Part shown: one piece after another, positions 43,312-52,418 of the stretch | Layout: each line of letters starts with the position of its first letter | How positions within the stretch are numbered: position 1 is the stretch's first letter | From: Schaalia canis | GTDB taxonomy: Bacteria > Actinomycetota > Actinomycetes > Actinomycetales > Actinomycetaceae | Assembly: GCF_003858455.1 (NCBI RefSeq) | Contig: NZ_RQZF01000004.1 | Span: 1 to 64,000, forward strand | DNA: 64,000 nucleotides | Direction of reading: 5' to 3' | The notes under the pieces: model-generated | Databases searched by the model: none | What the model saw: the letters and a program-made list of their open reading frames with translations, nothing else | What the model was told of the DNA's origin: nothing | Made by a program: the position numbers and the translations under genes

Positions 43312-45946
43312 GGCAGCCATGTTCGCAGCCAATGACGTTCCTGCCTCTACCGCCCTCCCTAGCGCTCCCGCCCTCGCCTCACCAGCCCCCACCCCACCTG
43401 TGCCCGCGCTCCCCATTCGCGGCGTGGACGGTATCGTGCCTCTCAATAGCGACCCCCGCATTGCCGCCTGGCAGCGCCTACAATTTGGCCTCTTCGTCCA
43501 CTGGGGGGTCTACTCCGTCTACGAGGGTTCCTACAAGGGAGTAGCGCAGGGCATCGGATACCCTGAGCAGATCAAGGCGTGGATGCAGATTCCTGACGAG
43601 GAATACCTTCACGCCGCCCACGAATGGCAGGCCACCGAGTGGGATCCAGCCGCCCTGTGCGCTGCTGCGAAGAACGCCGGCATGACCTACGTGATGATCA
43701 CAACGAAGCATCACGATGGTTTTTGCATGTGGGATACGTCCACAACGGACTTCAATATCGTCGCTCAGAGCGCGTTTGGCCGCGACCCCCTGGCGGAGCT
43801 GGCCAAGGAGTGCGCGGCTCAGGGCCTGGGCCTGGCCTTCTATTTCTCGATTATTGACTGGACTCAGCACGAGGCTGAGCCCTACGCCAACCTCAATGCC
43901 ATCCCTGAGTCGATGATGCCCTTCATTGAGGCTCAGATTGAGGAATTGCTGACCAAGTATGGGCCGATTGTTGAGTTCTGGTTCGACATGGGCGGCCCCA
44001 CGCCCGATCAATCGGATCGCCTGGCGGCCACGGTGCGCCGCTGCCAACCTGACACGACGGTGATGAATTCGCGGGTGTGGAATGACCGCGGGGATTTCGA
44101 GGTTGGCGGCGACAATGACATTCCCGATTTCTTCCAATACGGCCCTTGGGAGTCGGTGCGCTCGATCTTCCCCGCCGCGTGGTCCTACTGCACGACGGAC
44201 AAGTGCGACCGCTCGCCCGAGACAATCATTCCCCAGATCAGGGCCGCAATTTCTGACCTCGTAACCGTCATTTCTGGGGGCGGCCAGTTTGCCTACAACA
44301 TTGGCCCAATGGGCTCGGGGGCGATTGACCCTTACGACCGGCAGGTGCTGGAGGGGATCGGCGCATGGATGGATCGCCACCCGCGAGCGATCCGGGGGGC
44401 GCGCCCCACGTGGCTGCCGATAGAGGCAGCCTCTGGCGGGTCGTGGGGGCAGGCGACCGCCGCAGGCTCGGAGCTTTACCTTTTCCCCGCCCGCTGGGAA
44501 GAGGAGGTGGAGATCCGTCTGCCGGGCGTAGCGAACGCGGTGTTGCGGGCCAAGGTTGACGGCATTGACCGCAACGCTGGCGATCACGCCACCTCCAACG
44601 AGGCCGCCCGCGACCTTCCCGTCCGCCGCGAAGGGAACGACTGCGTGGTGACTCTTGTTGGCCCCTGCCCTGATGACATCCAGCCGGTTATCCGCCTCGA
44701 CCTTGATGGACCGCTGCGTGTGTTGCCGGCCTCGGCGGTCGTCCTCACCGCTGCGACAGACGCCGGATTATCCTCTGCCGCCCTTGATACGGCTGAGACA
44801 CTCATCCCCTCCCCGGAGGGTACTCCTTCCATCACCCCCGACCAACAGCACGCCGCACACCGCGACACCGCGCCCTCTCGTGCTCGGGCTCAGGTGCGCG
44901 CGCATGACCTCGTGGCTCACCGCAGTGCGAAGGGCTACAGCGGGGGTGTTGCCGCCTATGACGCCGTGGTGGTCAATCCTTCGGACGCTGCGTTCCCACA
45001 TGTGCGTCTACGCTTCTCCTTCGACGAGGGCGCCCTCCCCTCCCCCACTACCATGTACCGCCTGACCTGGGGTGATACCTCGCTTGAGGTCAGTGGCGCT
45101 GAGCTGTCTGCTGGCCCTCTTCATGTGGGCGCACATGTGGGTGCACATGCTGCTGCACGCTTACGGATCGAGTACGCCCACCCCTTCTATTACGCGGACG
45201 CCCTTGACCTGCGTGTGGCAAGCATTGAGGTGGAATGCTCAGAGCAGGCCCCCTCCCCCACCGCGCCGGTCGTTTGTGCCGAGCCCGCCAGTGTTGAGGC
45301 CTACAGGGGCGAGCGTGTGCGCCTGGCCGCTGCTATTGATGCGTGGCCGCCACCCACCTACCAGTGGTACCGCTTGGAGATCAAGGCAGACCTGCCTGAC
45401 GAAAGCCAGGACGAACCACGTGACGTTCACCTGTACCTGAGCGACGAGCTGCCCAGTCACAACGCACTTCCCGGCGCAACAACCTCGGTGCTGGAGGTTG
45501 AAGCACCTGAGAGCGTAACCTCGCCTGCCCGCTACGTCCTCGTTGCGACCAATGAGCGCGGCAGCGTCCGCACCCAGCCCGCCAGCGTTTCCCTGCGTTC
45601 GGGCGAGGCCCAGCGCGGCGTCCCTGCGCGTGTGGGGGCGATTACGGTGGAGGCTGTCATGGGTGAGAACCTGTCCATGTCCGGCGATGGGGCAAACCGT
45701 ATTGTCACCATCAGTGCGGGCACCGTGCTGGGCTGCTCGGTGGAGGTCAGTGGGGACCCCTACCCCACCCTGCAGTGGCAGGTGCTGCGCAGCGGGGCTG
45801 TGGATTGGGAGGACCTTCCCGGACAGAGCGCCACCACCTGGACGCGCATCATTGACACCTCCTTCAACGGTGCCAAACTACGCGTACAGGCCACCAACCC
45901 CGCAGGCACAGCAACGAGTGGCATGGTCACCTTACGGATTCAGTAG
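43310..45946 (+). CDS. Second alpha-L-fucosidase, GH29 plus C-terminal Ig-like domains
   Basis: 878 residues from ATG 43310; ATG 43319 is the alternative if the mRNA is leaderless. Residues ~45-400 are the GH29 catalytic module: FGLFVHWGVYSVYEG, MITTKHHDGFCMWD, FYFSIIDWTQHE, VEFWFDMGG (nucleophile Asp), FAYNIGPMGSGAI. Residues ~400-480 form the usual C-terminal sandwich; ~520-640 a beta-domain; ~640-878 two Ig-like domains (PTYQWYRLE, YVLVATNERGSV; PTLQWQVLRSG, LRVQATNPAGTATS). The first 35 residues are Ala/Pro-rich without a hydrophobic core, so no Sec signal is visible although Ig-like domains are usual on secreted glycosidases. Only distantly related to the first fucosidase, which suggests a different linkage preference. 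Confidence 0.9.
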   Translation: MAAMFAANDVPASTALPSAPALASPAPTPPVPALPIRGVDGIVPLNSDPRIAAWQRLQFGLFVHWGVYSVYEGSYKGVAQGIGYPEQIKAWMQIPDEEYLHAAHEWQATEWDPAALCAAAKNAGMTYVMITTKHHDGFCMWDTSTTDFNIVAQSAFGRDPLAELAKECAAQGLGLAFYFSIIDWTQHEAEPYANLNAIPESMMPFIEAQIEELLTKYGPIVEFWFDMGGPTPDQSDRLAATVRRCQPDTTVMNSRVWNDRGDFEVGGDNDIPDFFQYGPWESVRSIFPAAWSYCTTDKCDRSPETIIPQIRAAISDLVTVISGGGQFAYNIGPMGSGAIDPYDRQVLEGIGAWMDRHPRAIRGARPTWLPIEAASGGSWGQATAAGSELYLFPARWEEEVEIRLPGVANAVLRAKVDGIDRNAGDHATSNEAARDLPVRREGNDCVVTLVGPCPDDIQPVIRLDLDGPLRVLPASAVVLTAATDAGLSSAALDTAETLIPSPEGTPSITPDQQHAAHRDTAPSRARAQVRAHDLVAHRSAKGYSGGVAAYDAVVVNPSDAAFPHVRLRFSFDEGALPSPTTMYRLTWGDTSLEVSGAELSAGPLHVGAHVGAHAAARLRIEYAHPFYYADALDLRVASIEVECSEQAPSPTAPVVCAEPASVEAYRGERVRLAAAIDAWPPPTYQWYRLEIKADLPDESQDEPRDVHLYLSDELPSHNALPGATTSVLEVEAPESVTSPARYVLVATNERGSVRTQPASVSLRSGEAQRGVPARVGAITVEAVMGENLSMSGDGANRIVTISAGTVLGCSVEVSGDPYPTLQWQVLRSGAVDWEDLPGQSATTWTRIIDTSFNGAKLRVQATNPAGTATSGMVTLRIQ

Positions 45947-46027
45947 CACCCCACCAGATGCGTTGCGCCAGGTTCGCCAGGCACGGTGCACCGGGCCACC
46001 ACCGGCTCCCTTCCGCAGTCACGGAAA

Positions 46028-46082
46028 TCCCCCTGGCCGCTATGGGCTGACGCGCAGCGCCACCTCGTAGCAGCCAGGGGGA
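46028..46082. terminator. Possible hairpin between convergent fucosidase and gnd genes
   Basis: 10-bp arms TCCCCCTGGC (46028-46037) and GCCAGGGGGA (46073-46082) separated by 35 bases that can fold further. It lies between two convergent stops (45946 and 46111). The long loop makes it uncertain. Confidence 0.4.
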
Positions 46083-46110
46083 CCTCTAAAAAGCCAGGGC
46101 TAAAGGAGTA

Positions 46111-47580
46111 TCAGCTCCACTGTTCCTCGGGACGACTCTCCTGCGCCCACAGGGTGTGGAAGACACCCTCGCGGTCCACGCGGAAGTAGGTGTGCGAGCC
46201 GAAGAAGTCGCGCTGACCCTGAATGAGGGCAGCAGGCAGACGCTCGGCGCGGATCATGTCGAAGTAGGACAGGGAGGAGGCAAAGACCGGGATCGGCACG
46301 CCGCCAGCGGCCGCGAGCGCCACCACGCGACGCAGGGAAGGCATAGCCTCCTGGATGCGCGAGGCGAAAGGCTCAGCGGCCAGCAGCAGGGGCAGTTCGG
46401 GGTTGGCCTCGTAGGCTGTGGTGATGTCGTCAAGGAAGATGGCGCGAATAATGCAGCCCGCGCGCCAGATCTTGGCCAACGCGCCCTTGTCGATCTGCCA
46501 GTTGTAGGCGGCAGCGCCGGCGCTGATCTCGTCAAAGCCCTGCGAGTAGGCGACGATCTTCGAGGCGTACAGGGCCTGACGCACGTCCTCAATGAAGGCT
46601 TCGCGGTCGGCCTCATCAATGATGACGGGCGTAGCCCCGCCGTCAAGGGCGCGGGCAGCCTGACGCTGCGGGCGCGAGGAGGACGCGCCGCGGGCGAAGG
46701 TGGCCTCACCGATGCCGGTCACCGGCACGCCCAGGGACAGGGCGGTCTGCACAGTCCATGCGCCAGTGCCCTTCTGGGAGGCTTCGTCGACGATGAGGTC
46801 CACCAGCGGGGTGCCGGTCTCGGCATCCACCTGGCGCAAGACCTCAACGCTGATTTCCATAAGGTAGGAGTTGAGTTCACCTTCGTTCCACTGGGCGAAG
46901 ATGTCGGCGACCTCAGCGGGGGTGATGCCCAGGCCTCGGCGCAGCAGGTCGTAGGCTTCGGCGATCACCTGCATGTCGGCGTATTCGATACCGTTGTGCA
47001 CCATCTTGACGAAGTGGCCTGCGCCGTCGGCGCCAACGTGGGTGCAGCAGGGTTCGTCTCCGACGTGGGCGGAGATTTTCTCGAACATGGGGCCCAGGCG
47101 GTCGTAGGATTCAACGGTGCCGCCGGGCATGATGGAGGGTCCCCACAGGGCGCCTTCCTCGCCGCCGGATACGCCAGCGCCCACGAAGTGCAGGCCGCGG
47201 TCGCGCGCCCAGGATTCTCGGCGGACCGTGTCGGAGAAGAGGGCGTTTCCGCAGTCGACGATGATGTCGCCAGGCTGCATGTAGTCAGCCAGTTGGATCA
47301 TCGCAGCATCAGTAGCCTCGCCAGCTTGAACCATGATGATGGCGACGCGGGGCTGTTCCAGAGAGGCAACGAATTCTTCAACGCTTTCAGCGGGAATGAA
47401 GGTGCCCTCGGAGCCGTCGCCGTGGTTGCTCATGAGTTTTTCGGTGCGCGCCAGGGTGCGGTTAAAGACAGCTGTGCGGTAGCCGTTGCGGGCGAGGTTA
47501 CGGGCGAGGTTGGCGCCCATCACTCCCAGGCCGTACACGCCGATGTCAGCAGAGGCTGCGGCAGGCGTAGGGAAACTCAT
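46111..47580 (-). CDS. gnd: 6-phosphogluconate dehydrogenase, decarboxylating
   Basis: 489 residues, usual length. Converts 6-phosphogluconate to ribulose-5-phosphate with NADP+ in the oxidative pentose phosphate pathway. Rossmann motif GVYGLGVMGANLARNLA, then VFNRT; substrate signature VGAGVSGGEEGALWGPSIMPGG; catalytic KMVHNGIEYADMQ; C-terminal domain with FDEISAGAAAYNWQIDKGALAKIWRAGCIIRA and a terminal SHTYFRVDREGVFHTLW (usual 'HTYERID' region). GGAG 6 bases before ATG. It is a single gene converging on the fucosidase. Confidence 0.96.
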   Translation of the reverse strand: MSFPTPAAASADIGVYGLGVMGANLARNLARNGYRTAVFNRTLARTEKLMSNHGDGSEGTFIPAESVEEFVASLEQPRVAIIMVQAGEATDAAMIQLADYMQPGDIIVDCGNALFSDTVRRESWARDRGLHFVGAGVSGGEEGALWGPSIMPGGTVESYDRLGPMFEKISAHVGDEPCCTHVGADGAGHFVKMVHNGIEYADMQVIAEAYDLLRRGLGITPAEVADIFAQWNEGELNSYLMEISVEVLRQVDAETGTPLVDLIVDEASQKGTGAWTVQTALSLGVPVTGIGEATFARGASSSRPQRQAARALDGGATPVIIDEADREAFIEDVRQALYASKIVAYSQGFDEISAGAAAYNWQIDKGALAKIWRAGCIIRAIFLDDITTAYEANPELPLLLAAEPFASRIQEAMPSLRRVVALAAAGGVPIPVFASSLSYFDMIRAERLPAALIQGQRDFFGSHTYFRVDREGVFHTLWAQESRPEEQWS

Positions 47581-47708
47581 GATGTTCTCCGTTCAGTAAT
47601 CCGTGCGGATGTTCTGGTTTAAGCCTATGCGGAGAGGTGTCTGTCGTGCTCGCCGCATTTATTGGTGTGCGTCACGTGGGCACACTGTTTCACGCGGCTA
47701 GTGCGTCA

Positions 47709-49262
47709 CTAGCGTGAGGCCCACCATTCCAGCAGGGCAGCTTTAGCGGACTCCTCACCCATAGGACCATTCTCAAGGCGCAGGTTCAGAAGGAATGTGC
47801 GCGCCTCACCCACCTCACGGCCCGGGGTGAGTCCAAGAATCTCCATAATCTGAGCGCCATCAAGGTCGGGTCGGATCGCGTCGAGTTCTTCCTGCTCGCG
47901 CAGCGCCTGAATGCGCGATTCCAGATCGTCGTAGGCGGCCGACAAGAACTGGGCTTTACGACGGTTGCGAGTGGTGCAGTCCGCGCGAGTCAGACGGTGA
48001 AGACGCTCCAGCATGTCACCGGCATCGGTAACGTAGCGGCGCACAGCCGAATCCGTCCAGGACGCCTCTCCGTACCCGTGGAAGCGCAGGTGCAGGGCAA
48101 CTAGGTGGCACACTTTTTCGGTGGTGGCCTTATCGAAACGCAGGGCTTTCATGCGTTTGCGCGTCATCTTTGCCCCCACAATCTCGTGGTGGTGGAAAGA
48201 GACGACATTCGCACCTTCGAAACGGCGAGTGGCGGGTTTACCCACATCGTGCATGAGGGCGGCAAAACGCAAAATGAAGTCTGGGCCGGGGACGGGTCCG
48301 TCGGGCCCTGTTTCCAGGTCAATAGCCTGATCGAGGACGGTCAGGGTGTGTTCGTAGACGTCCTTGTGGCGCTTGTGCTCGTCCTTGGTGTCCTGAAGTG
48401 CTGACAGTTCTGGTAGCACGATATCTGCCACGCCTGTGTGCACCATCAGTTCAATACCGCGGCGAGGGTAGGGCGAAATAATGAGCCTTTCTAGCTCGGC
48501 ACGGATTCTTTCGGCAGAGACAATCTCCAAGCGGCGCGCCATGACTTCCATGGCGTTCATGACGTCCTCATCGACATCAATACCCAGCTGGGCAGCAAAG
48601 CGTGCGGCACGCATAATGCGTAAGGGATCATCGTCGAAGGACTGCTCAGCGGTGACGGGGGTGCGTAGCCGTCCCTGCTGCAAGTCTTCCAGGCCATTAT
48701 GTGGATCAACCAGAACCATGCCTGGTAGGCGCATGGCCATGGCGTTGACAGTGAAGTCGCGGCGGGTGAGGTCGCCTTCAAGGGTGTCGCCGTAGGTGAC
48801 TTCGGGTTTGCGGGAGCCGACCTCGTAGGAATCAGTGCGGTAGGTGGTGACCTCAACGGTCAGGTCTTTCTTGCGCGCACCGATGGTGCCAAAGTCACGG
48901 CCGACATCCCAGGTGGTGTCAGCCCAGGAGGAAAGAATTTCCTCCGTGCGGTCGGGGTGTGCCGAGGTAGCAAAATCAAAGTCATGGGGGGTGACGCCAA
49001 GGAATGCGTCACGGACGGGCCCACCAACAAGGGCGAGCTCCTCACCTGCGGCTTCAAAGACGCGTCCGAGTTCGAGCACTCCGGCTGGGAGCTGAGCAAA
49101 GGCGCGTTGAGCGTTAGCCATGAGGGTTGCCATGTCGGCGGTGCCCGGGACAGTAGCTGAGGTTGTGCCGACCGTGCTACCGGCAGCGGCTTCACGTTCA
49201 TGTGCATGCAGCCCTGGGTGTGCCTTGGTGGCGGTGTTCATGTCGCTCGACGTGGAATCCAC
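47709..49262 (-). CDS. CCA tRNA nucleotidyltransferase (PcnA-like) with HD domain
   Basis: 517 residues starting at GTG 49260-49262 (AAAGGA upstream). Nucleotidyltransferase motif LVGGPVRDAFLGVTPHDFDFAT, with the Asp pair for metals; RRDFTVNAMAMRL; an RNA-binding head (RAARFAAQLGIDVDE); and an HD-type segment (FAALMHDVGKPATRRFEG, FHHHEIVGAKM). It adds or repairs the 3'-CCA of tRNAs. In M. tuberculosis the homologue (Rv3907c, pcnA) is likewise divergent from mutT4-Rv3909-mviN, the same order seen here. The N-terminal ~40 residues are a non-conserved tail. Confidence 0.94.
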   Translation of the reverse strand: MDSTSSDMNTATKAHPGLHAHEREAAAGSTVGTTSATVPGTADMATLMANAQRAFAQLPAGVLELGRVFEAAGEELALVGGPVRDAFLGVTPHDFDFATSAHPDRTEEILSSWADTTWDVGRDFGTIGARKKDLTVEVTTYRTDSYEVGSRKPEVTYGDTLEGDLTRRDFTVNAMAMRLPGMVLVDPHNGLEDLQQGRLRTPVTAEQSFDDDPLRIMRAARFAAQLGIDVDEDVMNAMEVMARRLEIVSAERIRAELERLIISPYPRRGIELMVHTGVADIVLPELSALQDTKDEHKRHKDVYEHTLTVLDQAIDLETGPDGPVPGPDFILRFAALMHDVGKPATRRFEGANVVSFHHHEIVGAKMTRKRMKALRFDKATTEKVCHLVALHLRFHGYGEASWTDSAVRRYVTDAGDMLERLHRLTRADCTTRNRRKAQFLSAAYDDLESRIQALREQEELDAIRPDLDGAQIMEILGLTPGREVGEARTFLLNLRLENGPMGEESAKAALLEWWASR

Positions 49263-49631
49263 AGTGTGTCCTTTCAGCCCTCAGGCTTCTATCGTCCCAC
49301 ACCGCGATCCTTGCCCCCAGGCTCCCGGGTGTGAGTTCACCCCCTTGATCGGACGTGGTCGACCATAAAACTGCGTGGGTGCACAGGTGGGAGCGTGCAG
49401 CCTGGGCATCTACCGTGTTCGCCTGGGAGTTACTTCTTCAGATCATGCCCCCAGTCAAACCTGGCAGCTCAACACTGAGCCATCGGGTGTTATGCGCGCT
49501 GGAAAGAAAGGGGACTTTCGCCACGGGAATGCTCGTGCTTTGGCGCGATTTTGCGCCTACGGTCTGCTCCGCGACGTGCGCCACGCTCGGGCGTATGGGT
49601 GTTTGAGGCCAAAGCCGCCTAAAGTTGAACC
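49263..49631. other. Divergent intergenic region between CCA-adding enzyme and Nudix gene
   Basis: 369 bases that must hold both promoters. A 10-bp palindrome TGGTCGACCA lies at 49356-49365. No small gene, repeat or RNA structure was recognised. Confidence 0.4.
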
Positions 49632-50165
49632 ATGCCTGCCTATTCCACGGAGAGACGCCCAGGGGTCCCACGACCCCCACGTCGCCATGTCTCCAAGGGG
49701 GTTCATGCGCAGGCCACGCATCTGCCGATCGTGGGTGAGACCTCCGCTGGTGGCATTGTCGTTGATGTGAAGGGGGGCATCCCCTACGCGGCGATTATTG
49801 CCCGACGTAACCGTGCAGGACGCATCGAATGGTGTCTGCCAAAAGGTCATGTGGAACATGGCGAGACGCCCGAGCAGGCGGCACTGCGTGAAGTCTTTGA
49901 AGAGACAGGCATCCAGGGGCGCATTATCAGTCACCTGGCAACCATTGACTACTGGTTCTCAGGCCATGACCGTCGCGTTCATAAGGTCGTCCACCACTAC
50001 CTCATGGATTACCTGTCAGGCCATATCACCGTTGAGGGCGATCCTGACCATGAGGCAGAGGACGCCGCGTGGATTCCTCTGCGCGAGATGACACGCCAGC
50101 TTGCTTACCCCAATGAACGTCGTATCGTCGGTATTGCGTTGGATCTGCTGTATCAGGGGGACTAA
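49632..50165 (+). CDS. Nudix hydrolase (MutT4-like)
   Basis: 177 residues. The Nudix box G-x5-E-x7-R-E-U-x-E-E-x-G-U is complete (GHVEHGETPEQAALREV, then FEETG). The N-terminal ~35 residues are a basic Pro/Arg-rich tail. Core strand GETSAGGIVVDVKGGIPYAAIIARR. It hydrolyses a nucleoside diphosphate linked to another moiety; the exact substrate cannot be read. The position matches mutT4 (Rv3908) upstream of the DUF6049 and murJ genes. The three genes run with 0-3 base gaps, so they are one operon. Confidence 0.92.
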   Translation: MPAYSTERRPGVPRPPRRHVSKGVHAQATHLPIVGETSAGGIVVDVKGGIPYAAIIARRNRAGRIEWCLPKGHVEHGETPEQAALREVFEETGIQGRIISHLATIDYWFSGHDRRVHKVVHHYLMDYLSGHITVEGDPDHEAEDAAWIPLREMTRQLAYPNERRIVGIALDLLYQGD

Positions 50166-52415
50166 GTGGTGTTCTCCCGACTGTTTGCCGCATTGACGTC
50201 AGCCGCTCTTGCCGCCCTCTCCCTGCCGATCCTTTCGGCTGCCGCCCCTGTTGCACTGCCTGCTGCTGTCACTTCGCCTTCGGCTCGCCCGTTGACTTTT
50301 GCGGAGGAGTATCGCGAACAGCAGGATTTAGTGGTTTCTATTAATAATTTGGAACCTCGCGTCCTCACTGACGAGTCCTCGCTTGTGGTGTCGGGAATGG
50401 TGGCAAATCATGGCACCTCACCCCTTCCTGCTCCCACATTGCAGCTTTTCATGCAGGCAACTACTCCGGTGTCGATGGAGGAAATGTCGCATTTCTTTGC
50501 CGGTCTTCTGTGGAATGGGCCTCTTATTGCCACTGATGCTCTGGCGGGCACGCTGGCACCGGGAGAGTCACGCTCTTTCACAGTGACAGTGGATCGTGCT
50601 TCCCTGCCGTTGGAGGGCCAGTGGGCGTGGGGTCCTCGTGGCCTCACTGTCGAGGCTTCCGCCGGCGACCATCGCGTGAATGATCGTTCGTTGGTGGTGT
50701 GGGATGCGGGTCAGAACTTTGTGCCAGCTCGGCTGAATGTACTTGTCCCGTGGACAGCAACGAATGCTCCTCTTGCCGCGTACGCGCCTGCGATTGCAGG
50801 ACAGCTTCAGAGCCGCCCAGGGGTGACTCTTGCCGTTGATCCAGAAGCTTTGGATGTTGGCGATGAGGTGATGAGCGGAGTGGTTCGTGAGCGGCTTTTA
50901 ACTGGCACTCACGAGGTTATTCCCCTGCTTCCCTTTGACGCGGATCCTGGGTTAACGATGGCGATGTCAAGCGAGTGGATTCAGCAGTTATGTGATCGCT
51001 CCCGCGAGGGTTTTCCTGCTCTGCTATCTACCACTACTGATGAGGATGCTAACGCCCCCCAAAGTGGAGAGAGCGCCCAGTTAGCACCTGATGGTGACTC
51101 TGCGCAGAGTCCTCAAAGCGGCTCCACTCATCCAACGACACTTGCGAGCGTTTCGGACCTGTTGAAACGCCGGGATGCTGCCCGGATTCTTCGTGATGTG
51201 CGCTGGCCATCGGATGAAAGTTTCGGTGTTGACTTCCTGGCACATGCATCCTCTGCGATCACTGTGGCACCCGCTGGAGCTTTGGCCGCAACAGAAGATG
51301 TGAGTTTCTTGCCCGCTCCTCGCGTTGAGGTTGATCCCGTCTCAGGCGGCACGCTGATCGGAGGCCATGCGGATGTGGGGGCAACGGTGTTGACAAGCCC
51401 GCAGTATCTGTCGGATTTATTGGGGTGGGGATCTTCGACGCCTGCCGACACTTTGGACCGGGATCAGTTGCTTAGTGCTGCAGGGGCGATTATCACCCGC
51501 GAGCGCCCTCAAACCGAGCGTTCTTTCCTTGCTGTGATGCCGCGTCGCTCTCAACTCAGTGATGATGCTTTAACCAGGTTGCGTGCGCTTACTGAGCACC
51601 GTTGGGTTGCGCCAGCGACCCTGAGTGCAATTGCAGGCTCGGTTCCAACGGATATTGAGCGCCTTCCGGTCGGGCCAACGCACCTTGATGATGCAAGTGT
51701 GCAGGCTATTGCAACCCTTGACGCGGTACTTGAAAACGGCAAGGCCACGGAGGCTGCGCTGGTGGATCCCCAGCCTTTGCGTGAAGAGTTAACGCGTCAC
51801 ACCTTTAAGGCTTTGAGTGCGTCCTATGAGCCTCGCCAGCGTCAGGTCGCGGCAAATCTTTTACGCATCAGGACCTCAGGCTACGCCCATGCTGTTCATG
51901 CGGAGCCTTCTGCTCCGGTGAATGTCATCTCAACGTCGGTGAACTTCCCGGTGCGGATCGTGAATGCTTTGCCGTGGGAGGTGCGTGTGCGCGTCGATCT
52001 TGATCCTTCAGATCGTCGCATGCGTGTCGTGGAGATCCCTGAAGTGACGATTCCGGCAAACTCTTCTCGCACGGTTGAGGTGCCGGTTAAGGCCATTGGT
52101 TCTGGCGATATCAATGTCACCTACAGGGTCTTGACCGCTGATGGGACACTTCTTGATAACACTCATTCCGTGAGCGTACGTCTGCGTGCTGACTGGGAAG
52201 ACGCCGCGACAATGGCGATCGCTGTTGTCGTTGGCATGGCCTTTATTGGTGGTCTTTTGCGCACGCTTCGTCGTCGAATACGAGGCTCAACGGGCCTGCC
52301 AGGTGCGGGTGGTTCCACTCCGACAGATACAGTGATTCCTGTTTCTGATGCTTCCCCATCCTTGACGGCCCCGGATACTCTTACTGACGACCCTAGTTCC
52401 CCATTACAAGGATGA
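50166..52415 (+). CDS. DUF6049-family secreted membrane protein (Rv3909-like)
   Basis: 749 residues, GTG start directly after the Nudix stop, with GGGGG upstream. Signal peptide (LFAALTSAALAALSLPILSAAAPVALPAAV), a large extracellular region with an Ig-like N-terminal part (VVSINNLEPRVLTDESSLVVSGMVANHG) and a C-terminal beta-sandwich (VNFPVRIVNALPWEVRVRVDLDP), then one transmembrane helix (MAIAVVVGMAFIGGLLRTL) and a short Ser/Thr/Pro tail. Always found next to murJ in Actinobacteria, which suggests work in peptidoglycan or envelope assembly; no enzymatic motif is seen. Confidence 0.88.
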   Translation: MVFSRLFAALTSAALAALSLPILSAAAPVALPAAVTSPSARPLTFAEEYREQQDLVVSINNLEPRVLTDESSLVVSGMVANHGTSPLPAPTLQLFMQATTPVSMEEMSHFFAGLLWNGPLIATDALAGTLAPGESRSFTVTVDRASLPLEGQWAWGPRGLTVEASAGDHRVNDRSLVVWDAGQNFVPARLNVLVPWTATNAPLAAYAPAIAGQLQSRPGVTLAVDPEALDVGDEVMSGVVRERLLTGTHEVIPLLPFDADPGLTMAMSSEWIQQLCDRSREGFPALLSTTTDEDANAPQSGESAQLAPDGDSAQSPQSGSTHPTTLASVSDLLKRRDAARILRDVRWPSDESFGVDFLAHASSAITVAPAGALAATEDVSFLPAPRVEVDPVSGGTLIGGHADVGATVLTSPQYLSDLLGWGSSTPADTLDRDQLLSAAGAIITRERPQTERSFLAVMPRRSQLSDDALTRLRALTEHRWVAPATLSAIAGSVPTDIERLPVGPTHLDDASVQAIATLDAVLENGKATEAALVDPQPLREELTRHTFKALSASYEPRQRQVAANLLRIRTSGYAHAVHAEPSAPVNVISTSVNFPVRIVNALPWEVRVRVDLDPSDRRMRVVEIPEVTIPANSSRTVEVPVKAIGSGDINVTYRVLTADGTLLDNTHSVSVRLRADWEDAATMAIAVVVGMAFIGGLLRTLRRRIRGSTGLPGAGGSTPTDTVIPVSDASPSLTAPDTLTDDPSSPLQG

Positions 52416-52418
52416 GTG

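Noticed and set aside
46156-47622. Long open frame (488 codons) on the plus strand opposite gnd
   Set aside because: It is the mirror of the gnd gene: no ribosome-binding site, low-complexity Gly/Val/His-rich product, while the minus strand encodes a full, motif-complete enzyme.
47697-47713. Small inverted repeat GCTAGTG/CACTAGC at the end of the CCA-adding gene
   Set aside because: Seven bp only, overlaps the stop codon and has no T-run; too weak for a terminator call.
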